DNA of 64,000 nt from Glebionis coronaria (Eukaryota > Streptophyta > Magnoliopsida > Asterales > Asteraceae). A program made the position numbers and the translations under genes. The stretch is from the NCBI GenBank assembly GCA_025667525.1, contig CM046879.1, forward strand, positions 358,670,752 through 358,734,751. Direction: 5' to 3'. Positions 1 to 11,596 of the stretch are shown in pieces; positions within the stretch are counted from its first letter, which is position 1, and every line of letters begins with the position of its first letter. The notes beneath the pieces are model-generated. The model saw only the letters and a list, made by a program, of their open reading frames with translations. It was not told the DNA's origin and made no database searches.

Positions 1-138
1 ATAAACAAACAAATGGTCTTAATGATCACCAGCATGAATTTATCAAATTACAGCCTACACACGTGATTCACCATATTTATGAATGCTACATGTGTATTAG
101 TTAATCCAAACGACATCACGTGAAACTCATAATGTTCA

Positions 139-351
139 TTACAAGTTCTGGATGTAGTGATTGGAATAGATAATCTTTTTCGCAGATGCGAAGTTGATGA
201 TAAGCATGCCATGGATCAAATCTTTAGAACATGCGCTAGAACCTTGTAAATGATCGAACAAATCTATCATCTTGGGTAGTGGATATAGATTTTTAATCGT
301 CAATTTACCTAGTTCACGGTAATCAATAAATATAAGAAATAATAACACCAT
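139..351 (-). pseudogene. Reverse transcriptase fragment of element Y
   Basis: A short stretch matches the conserved Ty3/gypsy RT block in which a DYRELxKLTIKNxYPLP motif is followed by DLFDxLQG. The following '[13 protein letters not shown]' segment is mutated beyond recognition and the frame is lost on both sides. It is a molecular fossil with no function, useful because it fixes the orientation of element Y. Confidence 0.6.
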
Positions 352-3145
352 AGCTCTTCATGATGAAGAACTTGGTAGAATAAAAGCTTTCTCCGACAAC
401 TCTCTTAGTTGTACGGTAATTCTTTTAATTCAGATGGTGCTGACGTACAGTGCACATGCCACAAGTGCAACACCGGGAATATAATCAATACCAAGTTCAT
501 CTTGCCTTAATGGCGAAAGTCTAGGTAATTTACCAGCAAATACCTCCTAAAGTTTCAGATAACAGAAACATCTTTTAATAAATTTACTTTAAGTTCTTTC
601 TAGATTATAATATCTATGACTAATTGACAACCATTAACGGTATAATTTCAAGTCTAAATGCAGGATATGGTCATCCATCAAGAATTATTTAGATTACTTT
701 TTATAATCAACATTTTATCTTTTAGGGGAATTCTACTCGAGTTCCCATCAATTAAGACAATGTCGTCATGTCATAATCAATCAATCCATTCTACTGGCAC
801 TACCAACTTTCCATTTTTATTGCCGTTGATAAGATGTGAACTTCTCAAAAGGCTAATAATAATTCATAATCCTTCACAAATTCAAGGATATCAGGAAACA
901 TAACTAACCTTAAAATAGTAATGTCAAAGCATAATCTACGCGAGAGAATTTCAAATCAGATACAGACTAAAACATTTAATGGATATCAATATATCCTATG
1001 TTTTCATAATTTGAGTACGCATTCGAAAGCTCCTCGGATCGTTACCCAGGTCATTCAAATGAAATCTAATCAAAAGAAATGATAGGAACGTCGATACATC
1101 CAGTCGGGTATAAACACTCGGTAATCATATACTTTTTCAAAGAATCTCGCCACGGGAGAATTAGACAAGAAGGGAATATCAATTGTCAAATAAGACAAGT
1201 TCCACAGATGAGTAAATTCGATTCAGAAGAATAAATGGTACGGGCACATATGTAGGTGTCCCTATCAATATGTCCCTATTTTTCACTTCTTGCGGATCTC
1301 ATAAAATTTTATCTTTCACAATCTTCAAAGAAAATTTAGTGTTTATTAATAATTTCATGGTGACTACTAATCAGCCTTGCATGGTCACATCCAAATTGTA
1401 TGTAGGCGCGCAACTATATACAATTTCAAGATTAACGATGCAATACTCAGTTCGTCAAAATTTTATCATCATGTTTATAATAAAAACATTTTCATGCTTA
1501 ATTCTTAAATAAGAATCAAAAATGAATTTACAAAGATTTTCTTTGTTATGAAAACAATTAAGTTTTCCAAGGTGTTTTATAAACAACTTCATTTCGATAA
1601 CGATTATTTATAAGTCTCACTTTAAATAATCATTATAGTGATGAAAATTCAATTTTTCTCAAGGGATACTGTTTTATCTTATAAAAACAATGAGTGATCT
1701 GCAAAAGAGTGATGAAAGCTTGTTCACCAAGAACTAACTACAATATGATAGGAAATGAGCTTAGCCAAATAATCATAAGGTTCATGACCTTTATGGCACT
1801 CAAAAAGAATAATCCACAACGTAACTCAATTCGAGATGAGTACTTGTTCAATGGTTGCATCGCTAATGCGAACATTAGGATGAAGCAATAAAAGATAGAT
1901 AACATCGATACATGTAGAATTTAACAATCAAAGGTAGTCTTTTCATTAATCACAACAAGTCTAAATTGTACCGTAACACATTACGTGTCACTATGTCATA
2001 CAATTCCAAGAACTCATCCTACCAACTGATGTCTCAGTTAAGTTAGGGATCATTTTAAAAGATACCACAATGAATACTAATCTACAAGAATCATTAGGTG
2101 TTCTACATGTCCCAGAAGATCCATCGGTCTCAATTCAGAAGAAGATTTCTTCAATTTATTTCTTGGACACTGGGCGTCCTCGTTAGTGGACAATGGCCTA
2201 TGAACAACCCTTAACACAAATCAACAATCAATTAAAACCTTATAATTCAATCACAGGAATTAACGACTTCCTCTTAACAATCTCATATTCGATACGAGTT
2301 AAATTTTACTCTATTCAAGTTTCAATCAACTTATACTCAATTCGATATCCTACCTCATTCTCCAATACTTTCAATCTTATCCTTAGATCTTGAAAGGGCA
2401 ATAAAATCTCAATATGAACAACACTTAATTTCCAATCCTATAGCTCTTACAACAATAGTTATCAAATGAGTCACTAGTATGAAATGACTCACACATTCAA
2501 TTAGACTTCTTGGAAAGGTACTAGTGGCATGAGGCTTTTGGGTAATGGTTCCAATGACAACCTCAAGTGCAACATTCACCCTTTCGATTTCAATTTAAGA
2601 ATTGGATGACAACGAATCAGATGACATCTTTCTAGGTGGTAACGTTTTGTCAAACTCCACTCTATTAGGAAAGATCGTCATGACATCGATATCAGTTTTA
2701 ATCTCGCCAATTCTTTCTCAATATCACAATCAACTAATATCAATATTTCTACGAATATCAACCATTTGTTGGGATCATAAATATCCACAACTTGGTTTAG
2801 ATCTAGGATAGCTAGAATTCCTACGAGAATAGCTTCGATTAATTTACTATGGGATTTAGGGTTCCTTGTGACAATCTAAGTCGTATAAATACCTCGTATA
2901 AATATCAAAATAATCATCAAACAATCATGTAATAAAATTACATCATATATATATATAATCCAAGTTATATATATATTAAAATAACACTTCTCAGTCTGGC
3001 CTTGTCGGTAACTCGGGAATTCTTCGGCACCGTTATAGTCAAAAGATTTTTAGACATTTTTAGAAAAATGTTTTTAGTTAAAAGATTTTGGAATGTTTTA
3101 TTCAAAACCTTTGGTTTTAAAAATCTTTCGTTCTCTATAACGAGA

Positions 3146-3157
3146 GCTCTGATACCA
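3146..3157 (-). promoter_or_regulatory. Primer binding site of element Y (initiator Met tRNA type)
   Basis: The minus strand reads TGGTATCAGAGC, complementary to the 3' end of plant initiator methionine tRNA. It lies three bases inside an LTR edge that ends in TTACA on the minus strand. This is the usual arrangement for minus-strand priming of reverse transcription. Confidence 0.85.
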
Positions 3158-3160
3158 AAC

Positions 3161-3374
3161 TGTAACACCCCCAAATTTTTACAATTCAATACAGCGGAAG
3201 ACTTGTTGGTGTTACGGGATAGCACATTACTCACATCATAGACAACGCTTAAAAATCGCGTCGTTTAATAATAAAGCATTTCCATTCATAAATATCAAAG
3301 TTACATAGGTCCCAAGTCATTGTATTTCATACAGGTTTTTACAAAGCATTTTGAATGGAAATTAGTATTTAAGT
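3161..3374 (-). repeat. LTR of element Y, first fragment
   Basis: It starts with TGTAACACCC directly beside the primer site, so this is the internal edge of the 5' LTR of element Y. After 214 bases it is cut by the insertion of chromovirus A/B, whose LTR begins at 3375. The remainder of this LTR is inferred to lie at about 13887-14949 and 37145-39318. Confidence 0.6.
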
Positions 3375-4617
3375 TGTAACACCCCATTTTGGAAATGGAA
3401 ATATCACAGTAATTATGGCGTGTCATCAAAGTATACAAGGTAAAATGTCTAAACATTACTTGACCATATAAAGGAAAATACCGGAATCAAACATCGGTAG
3501 TCCAAAAGTAAAGCTCATCACACACAAACATAGTAAAATAAAGGAAAGGACTAAACAATGTCCAAAGCATAAGTATCAAAAGAACGGAAATGCATAATGT
3601 AAAGAAGGCTAGACAGCTTCCTGTCCATATGCACGTACACTTAATGTCTACGAGCGTCCCTGAGTACCTGCCGTTTTGGGAACATAGAAAAGGAAAACGG
3701 CTGAGCAATACGCTCAGTGCACGGATGTACAATAAAGCATGAATAGAATAAGCATATAACATAATAACAGCAGAAGAAAACTATGTCCCGAGTAACCTGG
3801 TTAAGTCTTAATAAAACTGGTTTTATAGTTTGAAAGTCTTATGTTTATCTTATAAAAATTGTTTGTCATATTTTACCATTAGCCAATATAGGTCATGAAA
3901 ATCCACCGTGCATGAATAATTGGAGGGGTGACCTCATCATGCAAATTAGAGGGGCTGCCTCTAACTTAATATACTGGTTTATGGGTAGGAGGGATCAACT
4001 CCTTGTTAAGGATGCAAGGCACACACCACATTCACCATGTAATCCTGAATAAAAACATGTAACTAGGATGCACCCATACGCCCCACATGATAAATATAAA
4101 TAAATGGCCAAAAGCTGAAGGGACGCCACGAGCAATCACTCCGCCGTGGTTAAGTCATAACATCAGTGCCTCTAATGTTATGGTTATGGTACCTCCATAA
4201 CTAGGTGAAACTGGTCATGCATGTATATGGCTATAGGTAATCATATTTAAACATAAGCAATCAAACTCATACTTATACTACGGGAAAACAGTTGGCTGCA
4301 TACGGGGAATCCTAATAAGGAAAGAATGTCCATACTGAAAGGACAGGAATCCGTACCTTATGTCCAGTGAACGAGAAAGACGAACTGCGAGAATCCTACT
4401 TCCGAATCACTAGTGCTACATAAATACGTACATGAATAAGTATCTGCTTACTAAATACATAGCTGGTTTATGTCATGTCTTAGCTTATTTTATATGTTCT
4501 TACTATGTTTTACTGTTTAAAGCCTTAAACTGTGTTAAATCTTATATTCTGTTCATTCTGATTAAGTATTTCTGATATTTCATGTGTTAATATACTTATT
4601 GTGTAATAATAAGTAAC

Positions 4618-4800
4618 TTTCCAAAAATAGCAGGTTTCCTAAAATAGAAAGTTACCAAAAACAGAAAGTTTCCAAAAATAGAAAGTTTCCAAAAATAGAA
4701 AGTTTCCAAAAATAAAAAGTTTCCAAAAATAGAAAGTTTCCAAAAATAGATTTACTGCTTAAAATAGATAAGTTTCTAAAAATAGAAAGTTTCCATAAAT
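4618..4800. repeat. 17-bp tandem repeat block in LTR_A
   Basis: A 17-base unit, roughly AAAAATAGAAAGTTTCC, is repeated head to tail with small variations. It then passes into a longer imperfect unit built around ATAGATTAGCTGCCTTAATTA. The same block occurs at the corresponding place in the other three LTRs of this family (about 12126-12260, 16150-16335 and 35403-35545), with different copy numbers. Confidence 0.85.
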
Positions 4801-5462
4801 AGATTAGATGCCTTAATTAAATAAGTTTCCATAAATAGATTAGCTGCCTTAAATAAATAAGTTTCTAAAAATATCTGGTTTCTATAAATAGATTAGCTGC
4901 CTTATTTAATTAAGTTTCTAAAAATAGAAAGTTTCCATAATTAGAAATAAGGTGGTTAAATAAGCTAAGTATATAAGCCTAAGTGTTTTCATGATTATTT
5001 TCTAAGTCATATGATATATTGAATAGTTTAATAATTATTTCATGTAATTTAATTAAACTATAGGTTATAATATTTAATTAAAGTATAACATGTTTTTAAT
5101 TAAATATATTAAATACTTAGGTTAAAATATGTATTATTATATATTAATAATATAACCTAAGTCATGTTAATTAATTAATTATATCCATGGTTCTAAAATA
5201 ATTAATTAATTACAAGTCCTAGTATATTAATACTTAGGTTAAAATAATTTCATGATCATTAATAATTAAATAACCTAAGTCATGTTATTAAATTAATCAC
5301 ATCTTTATTAATTTAATTTTAACATAAGTTCATAACATAAAAAAAACAAACATAAACCATGAACCGGATCTAAGTTTAAAAACATGAACTGGATATGAAT
5401 CGACACCGTACCCCGAACCAACTCGGGGTACCCCTTGCTGCCGTGGGACCCACACGCACCAA

Positions 5463-5482
5463 CCAAGACCATATGGTCTTGG
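5463..5482. repeat. Perfect 20-bp palindrome in LTR_A
   Basis: CCAAGACCATATGGTCTTGG is its own reverse complement. It sits in a GC-rich island of an otherwise AT-rich LTR, about 40 bases from a second, 10-bp palindrome GGGGTACCCC. LTR_B keeps the 20-bp palindrome intact at 12892-12911. LTR_C has a related 16-bp palindrome at 17083-17098, and LTR_D has the same with one mismatch. Confidence 0.9.
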
Positions 5483-6321
5483 TGGTGGTCGGCTAAGCAA
5501 ACTGAAACCCCCTTGGGTCGGTTGCAGCCTGCGGCCAAAACAAAACACCCCGTAAAACGACCCTTTGATTTAATTAACCACCAAAACATGTTAGATCTAT
5601 GATTAATTAATATGTTTTTATAAAAACATCACATGTTCATAATTAATAAAAAGATTAAATTAAAAGAAAAGGTTTAAAAGGTTTTTACCGAATTCGTGGA
5701 TCAAGAGAATGAAGAACAAACACGAACAATCAACAAATCTTCAAGATCAAAGATCAAAGAATCACCTTGTATAGTGATTTAAGGGTGGTGGCACAAAGAG
5801 AGGAGGAAGAGAGGGTTTAGGTTTTTCTTGAAATATTCTGTAAAGTGATTTTGAGTAGTGAAAAATTAATTAACCCCCCTTTAGTAAAAATTGACAATGG
5901 GTTTGGCCCATTGTCCTTGTTTGGCCGCGGGTAGGGACCCCACATGGGGTTCCGTACCTTGTTACGTGTCTCGTTATTTAGTTTCTCGTTTGTGTTTATT
6001 TATGTTCGTGTTTTAAATGTTCTCGTTACGTAAATATCGTGATCTAATATATTTAATTACGCTCGTAATAAATATATATACGTAATTAATAATAGTTCGT
6101 GTTTTAAATACGTTCATGATTTCATGATCGCATGTTCGTGATAAATTATTGTTAATTAATTATTACGTGATCGTGCATATAAAATACTTATCGTGTTCTA
6201 ACACGTACGTAATATGTAAACTCCTAACACGTAATCGTAATCATGCTATATTAGGAAAGTTTTAACTACTACGTACGATCCTAAGGGTACTATGCATGGT
6301 AAAAGCATGCGGGTTTTACAA

Positions 6322-6336
6322 TTCTTCCCCCCTAAA
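6322..6336 (-). promoter_or_regulatory. Polypurine tract of chromovirus A/B
   Basis: The minus strand carries an A/G run centred on TTTAGGGGGGAAGAA immediately before the 3' LTR. This is where the primer for plus-strand DNA synthesis would be left by RNase H. The same sequence follows LTR_B (about 13753-13770) and LTR_C (17944-17962). Confidence 0.85.
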
Positions 6337-6356
6337 AAGAATAATTCGACCCCGAA

Positions 6357-9300
6357 TTATAGATAAGGTAAACTGGAAAAGAAGAACATACCCGAATTCA
6401 AAATATGAAATGAGGGTAAGAAGCCCTCCGTTTCCCAAGTGGCTTCCCGCTCGGTATGATCCCTCCATAGAATTTTGACGAATGGAATCGTCTTCTTTCT
6501 CATGACTCGTTCTTGTTTGTCAAGAACTCGTTCGGGTTCTTCTATAAAAGTGAGATCTTCACGTATCTGTTCCAGTGGATACTGAACCATGTGAAGGGGA
6601 TGATATTGGTACCCTCTGAGTAAGGACACATGAAACACATTGTGCACATGCGAAAGCTGCGGAGGTAACGCCAATCGGTAAGATACTTCACCGACTCGTT
6701 CAATGATATCAAACGGTCCGATGAAACGAGGACTGAGCTTCCCTTTAATCCCGAAGCGTCTAACACCACGTGCCGGCGAAACCTTAAGGAAGACGTGATC
6801 TCCTATGTTAAAGTGTATATCCCTACGATACTTATCGGCGTAACTTTTCTGACGTGACCGTGCCTCCTGAATCTTCTGCTTAGCTACTGCGATCTTCTCA
6901 TTTGTCATCTCTATAATTTCCGGTCCTTCGAGTGTTCGCTCGCCCACCTGATCCCAACAGATTGGGGCGCGACACTTTCTGCCATACAATATCTCAAATA
7001 GAGCATATTTGATGCTTGCGTGCCAGCTGTTGTTGTATGCAAATTCCACCAAACAGATGTATTCGTCCCAATCACCCGTCCATTCCAGCGCACATGACCT
7101 CAACATATCCTCCAATGTCTGAATGGTTCGCTCCGACTGTCCGTCCGTTTGAGGATGAAAAGCCGTGCTAAGCTTATGTTGTGTACCCCAAGCTTTCTGC
7201 AGACTTTTCCAAAAGCACGAAGTGAATCGCGGATCTCTGTCTGAGACGATGTTGGATGGTGCACCGTGGAGTCTCATGATCTCTTGTCTATACGTATCTG
7301 CGAGTTTACATACCGGATCTTCCTTGCGGATCGGTAAGAAATGAGCTGATTTGGTAAGTCGATCAACGATAACCCAAATTGCATCGTGCTTCCTTTTGGT
7401 AGGCGGAAGACCGGTAACAAAATCCATGGTGATTTTGTCCCACTTCCACTCTCGAATATCTAACGATTGAAGGAGACCGCCAGATCGCTGATGCTCGATC
7501 TTAACCTGCTGGCAGGTAAGACATTTGGAGACGTAAGTGGCAACATCCTGTTTCATACCACTCCACCAAAAGTACTGCTTGATGTCATGGTACATCTTAG
7601 TCGAACCAGGATGTATTAAGAATGGGGAGCTATGAGCTTCAGCTAACAAGGCTTCCCGGATACCATCTGCATCTACTCTTAATTTTGTCTGCTTCTCCAA
7701 ATTCTGTACTATCGCCCAGATTTCTCCGTCATCCTTCTGAGCTTCCTTGATCTTAGATAGTAACTCGGGTTCTACTCTAAGATTAGCCCAGTAACCGTGC
7801 TGTCCACGTACCATGATCTTGATGTCTAGTCGCTCCAAGTCTCTGATGATTTCCTCTTTGATTCAAATGTCGTTGATCATTCCGGACTTCCTGCTAAGAG
7901 CATCTGCTACTACATTTGCCTTTCCGGGATGATACTGTAGATTGATGTCATAATCCTTCAACAGCTCTAACCATCTCCTCTACCTCATGTTCAATTCACG
8001 CTGAGTGAAGATATACTTAAAGCTCTTGTGGTCCGTGAAAATGTCACATGATTCTCCATATAAGTAGTGCCTCCATATCTTCAATGCAAACACGACTGCA
8101 GCAAGTTCCAGATCGTGCGTGGGGTAATTTTCTTCATAAGGCTTAAGCTGCCGTGAAGCGTACGCGATCACTTTCCCATGTTGCATGAGAACACAGCCAA
8201 GTCCCTTCCCCGATGCATCGCTGTAGATTTGAAATCCACCCGTACCAGATGGTAGAGTAAGAATAGGTGCAGATACTAGCTTCTGCTTCAGGTCTTCAAA
8301 TCTCTTCTCTCGATCTTCAGTCCAGACGAATTTCTCCCCTTTCCGCATCAGTTTGGTCAATGGTAGTGCTATGAGGGAAAAGTTCTCTACGAACCTACGG
8401 TAATAGCCAGCTAAGCCTAAGAAACTGCGGACTTCCGTCGTTGATGTCGGCCTTGGCCACTTAGTAATGGCCTCAACCTTCGTTGGATCCATAGTGATTC
8501 CTTCTGCTGATACAATGTGACCTAAGAATGCCACCTTGTCTAACCAGAACTCACACTTGGAGAATTTAGCATACAGCTGCTTCTGGCGAAGAATCTGTAA
8601 TATCCTACGAATATGGTCTTCGTGTTCCTCCTTGGACTTTGAGAAAATCAGGATGTCATCGATGAAGACAATGACGAACTTGTCAAGAAATTCATGGAAG
8701 ATTCTGTTCATCAGATCCATGAACACTGCTAGAGCATTTGTTAGGCCAAATGGCATAACTACAAACTCGTAGTGGCCATAGCGGGTACGAAAAGCAGTCT
8801 TAGCGATGTCCTGCTCCTTTACCCGTAGCTGATGATAGCCTGACCTAAGATCGATCTTGGAGAAGTGTTTGGCCCCTTGGAGTTGGTCAAACAGATCGTT
8901 AATGCGTGGCAGTGGATACCTATTCCGAATGGTAATCTTGTTGAGCTCGCGATAGTCTATGCAAAGACGCATACTGTCGTCCTTCATCTTAACAAATAGG
9001 GCCGGTGCGCCCCATGGAGATGCGCTCGGTCGAATGAAACCTCGTTCAAGAAGTTCTTGCAGTTGATCCTTCAGCTCCTTCAGCTCTATTGGATCCATGC
9101 GTTAAGGAGCCTTGGAGATTGGTTCAGCTCCTGGAACCAGCTCGATACTGAATTCCACTTCTCGTGCAGGTGGTATGCCCGGCAGTTCTGCTGGAAACAC
9201 ATCTTGGAATTCCGACACTATTGGTTGATCCTGAATCGATGGAGATTCAACATCCATGTCATGAACCGTAGCTAGATAACCCTCGCAGCCATGTGACAGT

Positions 9301-9970
9301 AGTGCACGCGCTTGCAGGATGGATATGACTTGTCTAGACCGTCCGGGTAAGAACCCATTATGAATGTACTCTGGTGCATTGACATCACCGAAGATAACTC
9401 GATATGAATGGCAGTCTATGGTAGCATGATACTTGGATAGCCAATCCATGCCTAAAATCATGTCGAAGTCATTCATGTCCAGCGGAAGTGCGTCGACAGG
9501 TCGAACCTTATCATCAAATTCTAAGGGAAGACTCCTGTATACATGGGTGATTAATACAGAGTCCCTCAAAGGCGTGGAAATAGTAAGCCTATTTTCTAGT
9601 GGCAAGGGAGGCATCCTAATGTTCTTAGCATAAGCAGTAGAAATAACCGAGTGAGTAGCACCCGTATCGAAAAGAACACATGCAGCGCGACCATACATAT
9701 ACCAGATTCCCGTGATGGTACCTGTAGAATTATTGGCCTGGTCTCGAGATGTCGTGTAGACACGCCCGGAAGTAGGAGGCGGCTTGGTATCAACATGTCC
9801 CGATGTACCCTCCATCTCGCCCTTACGGCAATCCTTCATAATATGGCCAGGAAGACCACACTTGAAGCACGCATCAGTATTACGGCGACATGGTCCTGGG
9901 TGCCTACGGTGGCAAGTAGAGCAAAGAGGATGAGTGTATCCTCCAGCAGGTGCTCTGGCTGGCTGAGGAC
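6357..9970 (-). pseudogene. pol: Protease-RT-RNase H-integrase-chromodomain part of A/B gag-pol
   Basis: One reading frame encodes, from the 5' side, a CCHC knuckle (about 9830-9872), aspartic protease with an LFDTGA active site (about 9655-9680), reverse transcriptase with FIDD (about 8655), RNase H (about 7990-8230), an integrase zinc-binding HHCC region (about 7500-7610), a D-D-35-E core with all three acidic residues present, and a chromodomain near the C terminus (about 6400-6520). Three in-frame stops break it: TAA at 9102-9104 just before RT, TAG at 7980-7982 inside the RNase H region, and TGA at 7863-7865. The first two sit where the family normally has Tyr and Gln. After splicing of gag the frame is continuous with gag, giving about 1,518 codons in all. 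Catalytic motifs are otherwise well kept, so decay is limited. Confidence 0.9.
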
Positions 9971-10044
9971 CTGATAAAAACATTTCACATAAGACATGAT
10001 AGTTGGGTACAAAGGACAAAGCGGATAATCGCAGGATTGAATAC
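9971..10044 (-). other. Predicted gag intron 3 of A/B (74 bp)
   Basis: Donor GTATTC follows ATCACTG and the acceptor is GTTTTTATCAG. Splicing joins G to GT and brings the linker into the zinc-knuckle/protease frame. The intron is T-rich near its acceptor, as plant introns usually are. Confidence 0.6.
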
Positions 10045-10109
10045 CAGTGATAGCTGGACGGCTAGGCTGCGAACCTCTCTGGTTCTGGTCCCTACCGTTT
10101 CCATGGTTC

Positions 10110-10183
10110 CTGGTAGAATTTTGCTAAAGTGTCAGAATATGAGTTATAACATAAAACATAAGGAATTTCGTAAGTATTAGGAC
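10110..10183 (-). other. Predicted gag intron 2 of A/B (74 bp)
   Basis: Donor GTCCTAA follows AGCAG, and the acceptor is ATTCTACCAG. A nearer AG, after CACTTT, would give the wrong phase. The chosen acceptor restores AGG across the junction and a Gly/Asn/Gln-rich frame that matches the flanking composition. Confidence 0.55.
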
Positions 10184-10333
10184 CTGCTGTTGTTGGATTG
10201 CCCGGCGTTGTTACGGTAATTGTCATTACCGCCACGCCTATCCGTAGCAGAACGGTCGTTAGTCTGACCGTTTCCCTTGGGCTGATGAGGCTGCTGCTGA
10301 GTAGCCGGCTGAGACCGGTCGCCAGTTTTCTGC

Positions 10334-10414
10334 CTGGAAGATACAGTTAAAGAGATGAATAATTGACATATGGAAAGTATACGGATTGGTCACCGCTTGA
10401 ATACGAATGTTTAC
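10334..10414 (-). other. Predicted gag intron 1 of A/B (81 bp)
   Basis: The minus strand has donor GTAAAC after AAGAG and acceptor TATCTTCCAG. Without removal the frame stops at the second intron codon; with removal codon AGG is restored across the junction and 49 more codons follow. Branch-like and pyrimidine-rich sequence precedes the acceptor. Confidence 0.65.
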
Positions 10415-11142
10415 CTCTTGTCGGGTCTTTCAGCTTCCCTGAACTCATCCCTCTCCTGCAGCATCTCCAGTTTTTGTGCTGCATCGGCCACTTGTGCTAC
10501 AGTGTTGAACGTAGCACACACCAGATTGTTTGTGACTGATGTGCGAAGAGCCCATCTGAAATGATGTGCCTGCTCTTCAGGAGTACCTGCTGCCGCACCA
10601 AGGAAACCAGCCAAGCGAAGAAAGCGCTGCATAAACTCGTTGCTATTCTCCCCAGCTCTCTGTCGGATTCCATGGTACTCTCTCTTGAGCTTTTCATGCT
10701 CAGCCTTGGGAAAGAACTGCTCCATCAACCTGTCCTTGAACTGAGCCCAAGTCTAACCAGCAACCCACTCATCACCACCTTCAGACTGCCTCAATGCTAA
10801 CCACCAGTTGAGTACATCGCCTTCGAACCGATAGCATTCCAACCTCGCCTTGTATGCGGCGTCACAGCCCATAGCGTTGAAAATCTTCTCGATGTGAGCC
10901 AACCAGCTTTCAGCATCGCTGGGGCTATCTGTCTTCTCAAAAGCTCGAGGGCGGAGCTTGTTGAATCTCTCCAGCCATACTGCTAATGTCACTGGAGGAG
11001 GAGGAGGTGGTGGCTGATTGTGTTGCTGATTGTTGGCAGCTTGAACTTCAGCCCGGATGTCATTCCTCAGTTGAGGAAGCAAGGCTTGCATGGAAGCCTG
11101 AATTGCAGCATTGAGCTGCTCCTGTTAGCGTGTGAGTACCAT

Positions 11143-11580
11143 CTGACAGTATAACATAAAACATATGATTAAACAGTTCAAAACACAAAATATAAATACA
11201 TACATGCAAAAAATTTATACTAAAATTTCACGAGAAAAATTTTATGCAAGAAAATTTTGTGTATGAATGCATGATGCAATTTTGAGAAAACTTTTGTATG
11301 CTCGAGAGTGAACGCCTCTGGTCAGTTCACCCAAAACAAAGACATTGCGAGGGGACGCCTATGGGTCGGTCCCAAATCTAAAAGTTTCGATAAAACACAT
11401 GCGACTAAATAGGGCCAGTCCTGTACCAACCATTACTTAGTCAAAAACCCTGCAACAATGACATGTATATGTATACTTAAAAATGATGAATACATGAAAA
11501 CAACTGTCAGTTCTAGGAAGACCGTAGTGACTACCCACTAATCACAGGTCATATTTGAGAGCCTACAGGTGGAAGCCTTG
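11143..11580 (-). other. Untranslated leader of A/B between primer site and gag
   Basis: About 440 non-coding bases separate the primer site from the gag start. They hold a GCGAGGGGACGCC...GGTCGGTCCC block at 11347-11373, preceded by a diverged copy at about 11303-11332. Element C/D has two near-identical copies at the equivalent place. The position fits a packaging or translation-control region, but that is inference. Confidence 0.6.
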
Positions 11581-11592
11581 GCTCTGATACCA
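11581..11592 (-). promoter_or_regulatory. Primer binding site of A/B (initiator Met tRNA type)
   Basis: TGGTATCAGAGC on the minus strand, four bases inside the LTR_B edge at 11597. It matches the 3' end of plant initiator Met tRNA. Confidence 0.92.
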
Positions 11593-11596
11593 TAAT

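Larger units (their letters stand above)
1..3160 (-). mobile_element. Decayed internal region of Ty3/gypsy element Y (minus strand)
   Basis: This is the internal part of an old gypsy element read on the minus strand, with its 5' end at the primer site at 3146-3157. The clearest coding relic is at about 139-560. There the minus strand still reads like the DYRELNK / [15 protein letters not shown] part of a reverse transcriptase, preceded by sequence that lines up with the protease-RT linker of element A/B (8975-9200). The rest, about 600-3140, is very AT-rich and full of stops, and I could not place gag domains in it. The order (RT at low coordinates, primer site and LTR at high coordinates) fits a minus-strand element truncated by the window edge. 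The assignment to gypsy is firm; the lineage is not. Confidence 0.6.
3375..6320 (-). repeat. LTR_A: 3' LTR of chromovirus A/B
   Basis: Full-length 2946-bp LTR running from TGTAACACCCC to GGGTTTTACA on the plus strand. It contains a 17-bp tandem repeat block (about 4618-4800), a run of longer AT-rich repeats to about 4940, a highly AT-rich stretch at 5030-5340, a GC-rich structured patch at 5400-5560 with a 20-bp palindrome, and a terminal motif rich in alternating ACGT steps. There is no coding capacity I would trust. Confidence 0.92.
9971..11142 (-). pseudogene. gag: Gag part of A/B gag-pol, with three predicted introns
   Basis: Gag begins at an ATG at 11140-11142 (MVLTR start, typical of the family). 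It contains the retrotransposon gag domain at about 10415-11000, then a Gln/Asn/Gly-rich linker. Unspliced, the frame closes three times between 10415 and 9970. Removing 10334-10414, 10110-10183 and 9971-10044 (each GT...AG, 74-81 bases) joins exons of 728, 150 and 65 nt exactly in frame to the zinc knuckle and protease. Two nonsense codons remain: TAA at 11125-11127 and TAG at 10753-10755, where Gln and Trp would be expected. Gag would form the particle that packages the element RNA. Confidence 0.75.

Noticed and set aside
3370..3374. taagt as a target duplication for A/B
   Set aside because: No matching copy beyond LTR_B (actct) or beyond the extra internal tail.
4618..4800. Regular short repeats that could suggest a CRISPR array
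   Set aside because: Units are head to tail without unique spacers and lie inside plant LTRs.
5308..5589. 93-codon minus-strand frame in LTR_A, with relatives at 12776-12973, 16905-17168 and 36127-36369
   Set aside because: It recurs only because the LTR is repeated; copies differ in length and frame, and it covers the GC-rich palindromic patch. No domain is recognisable, so not a gene.
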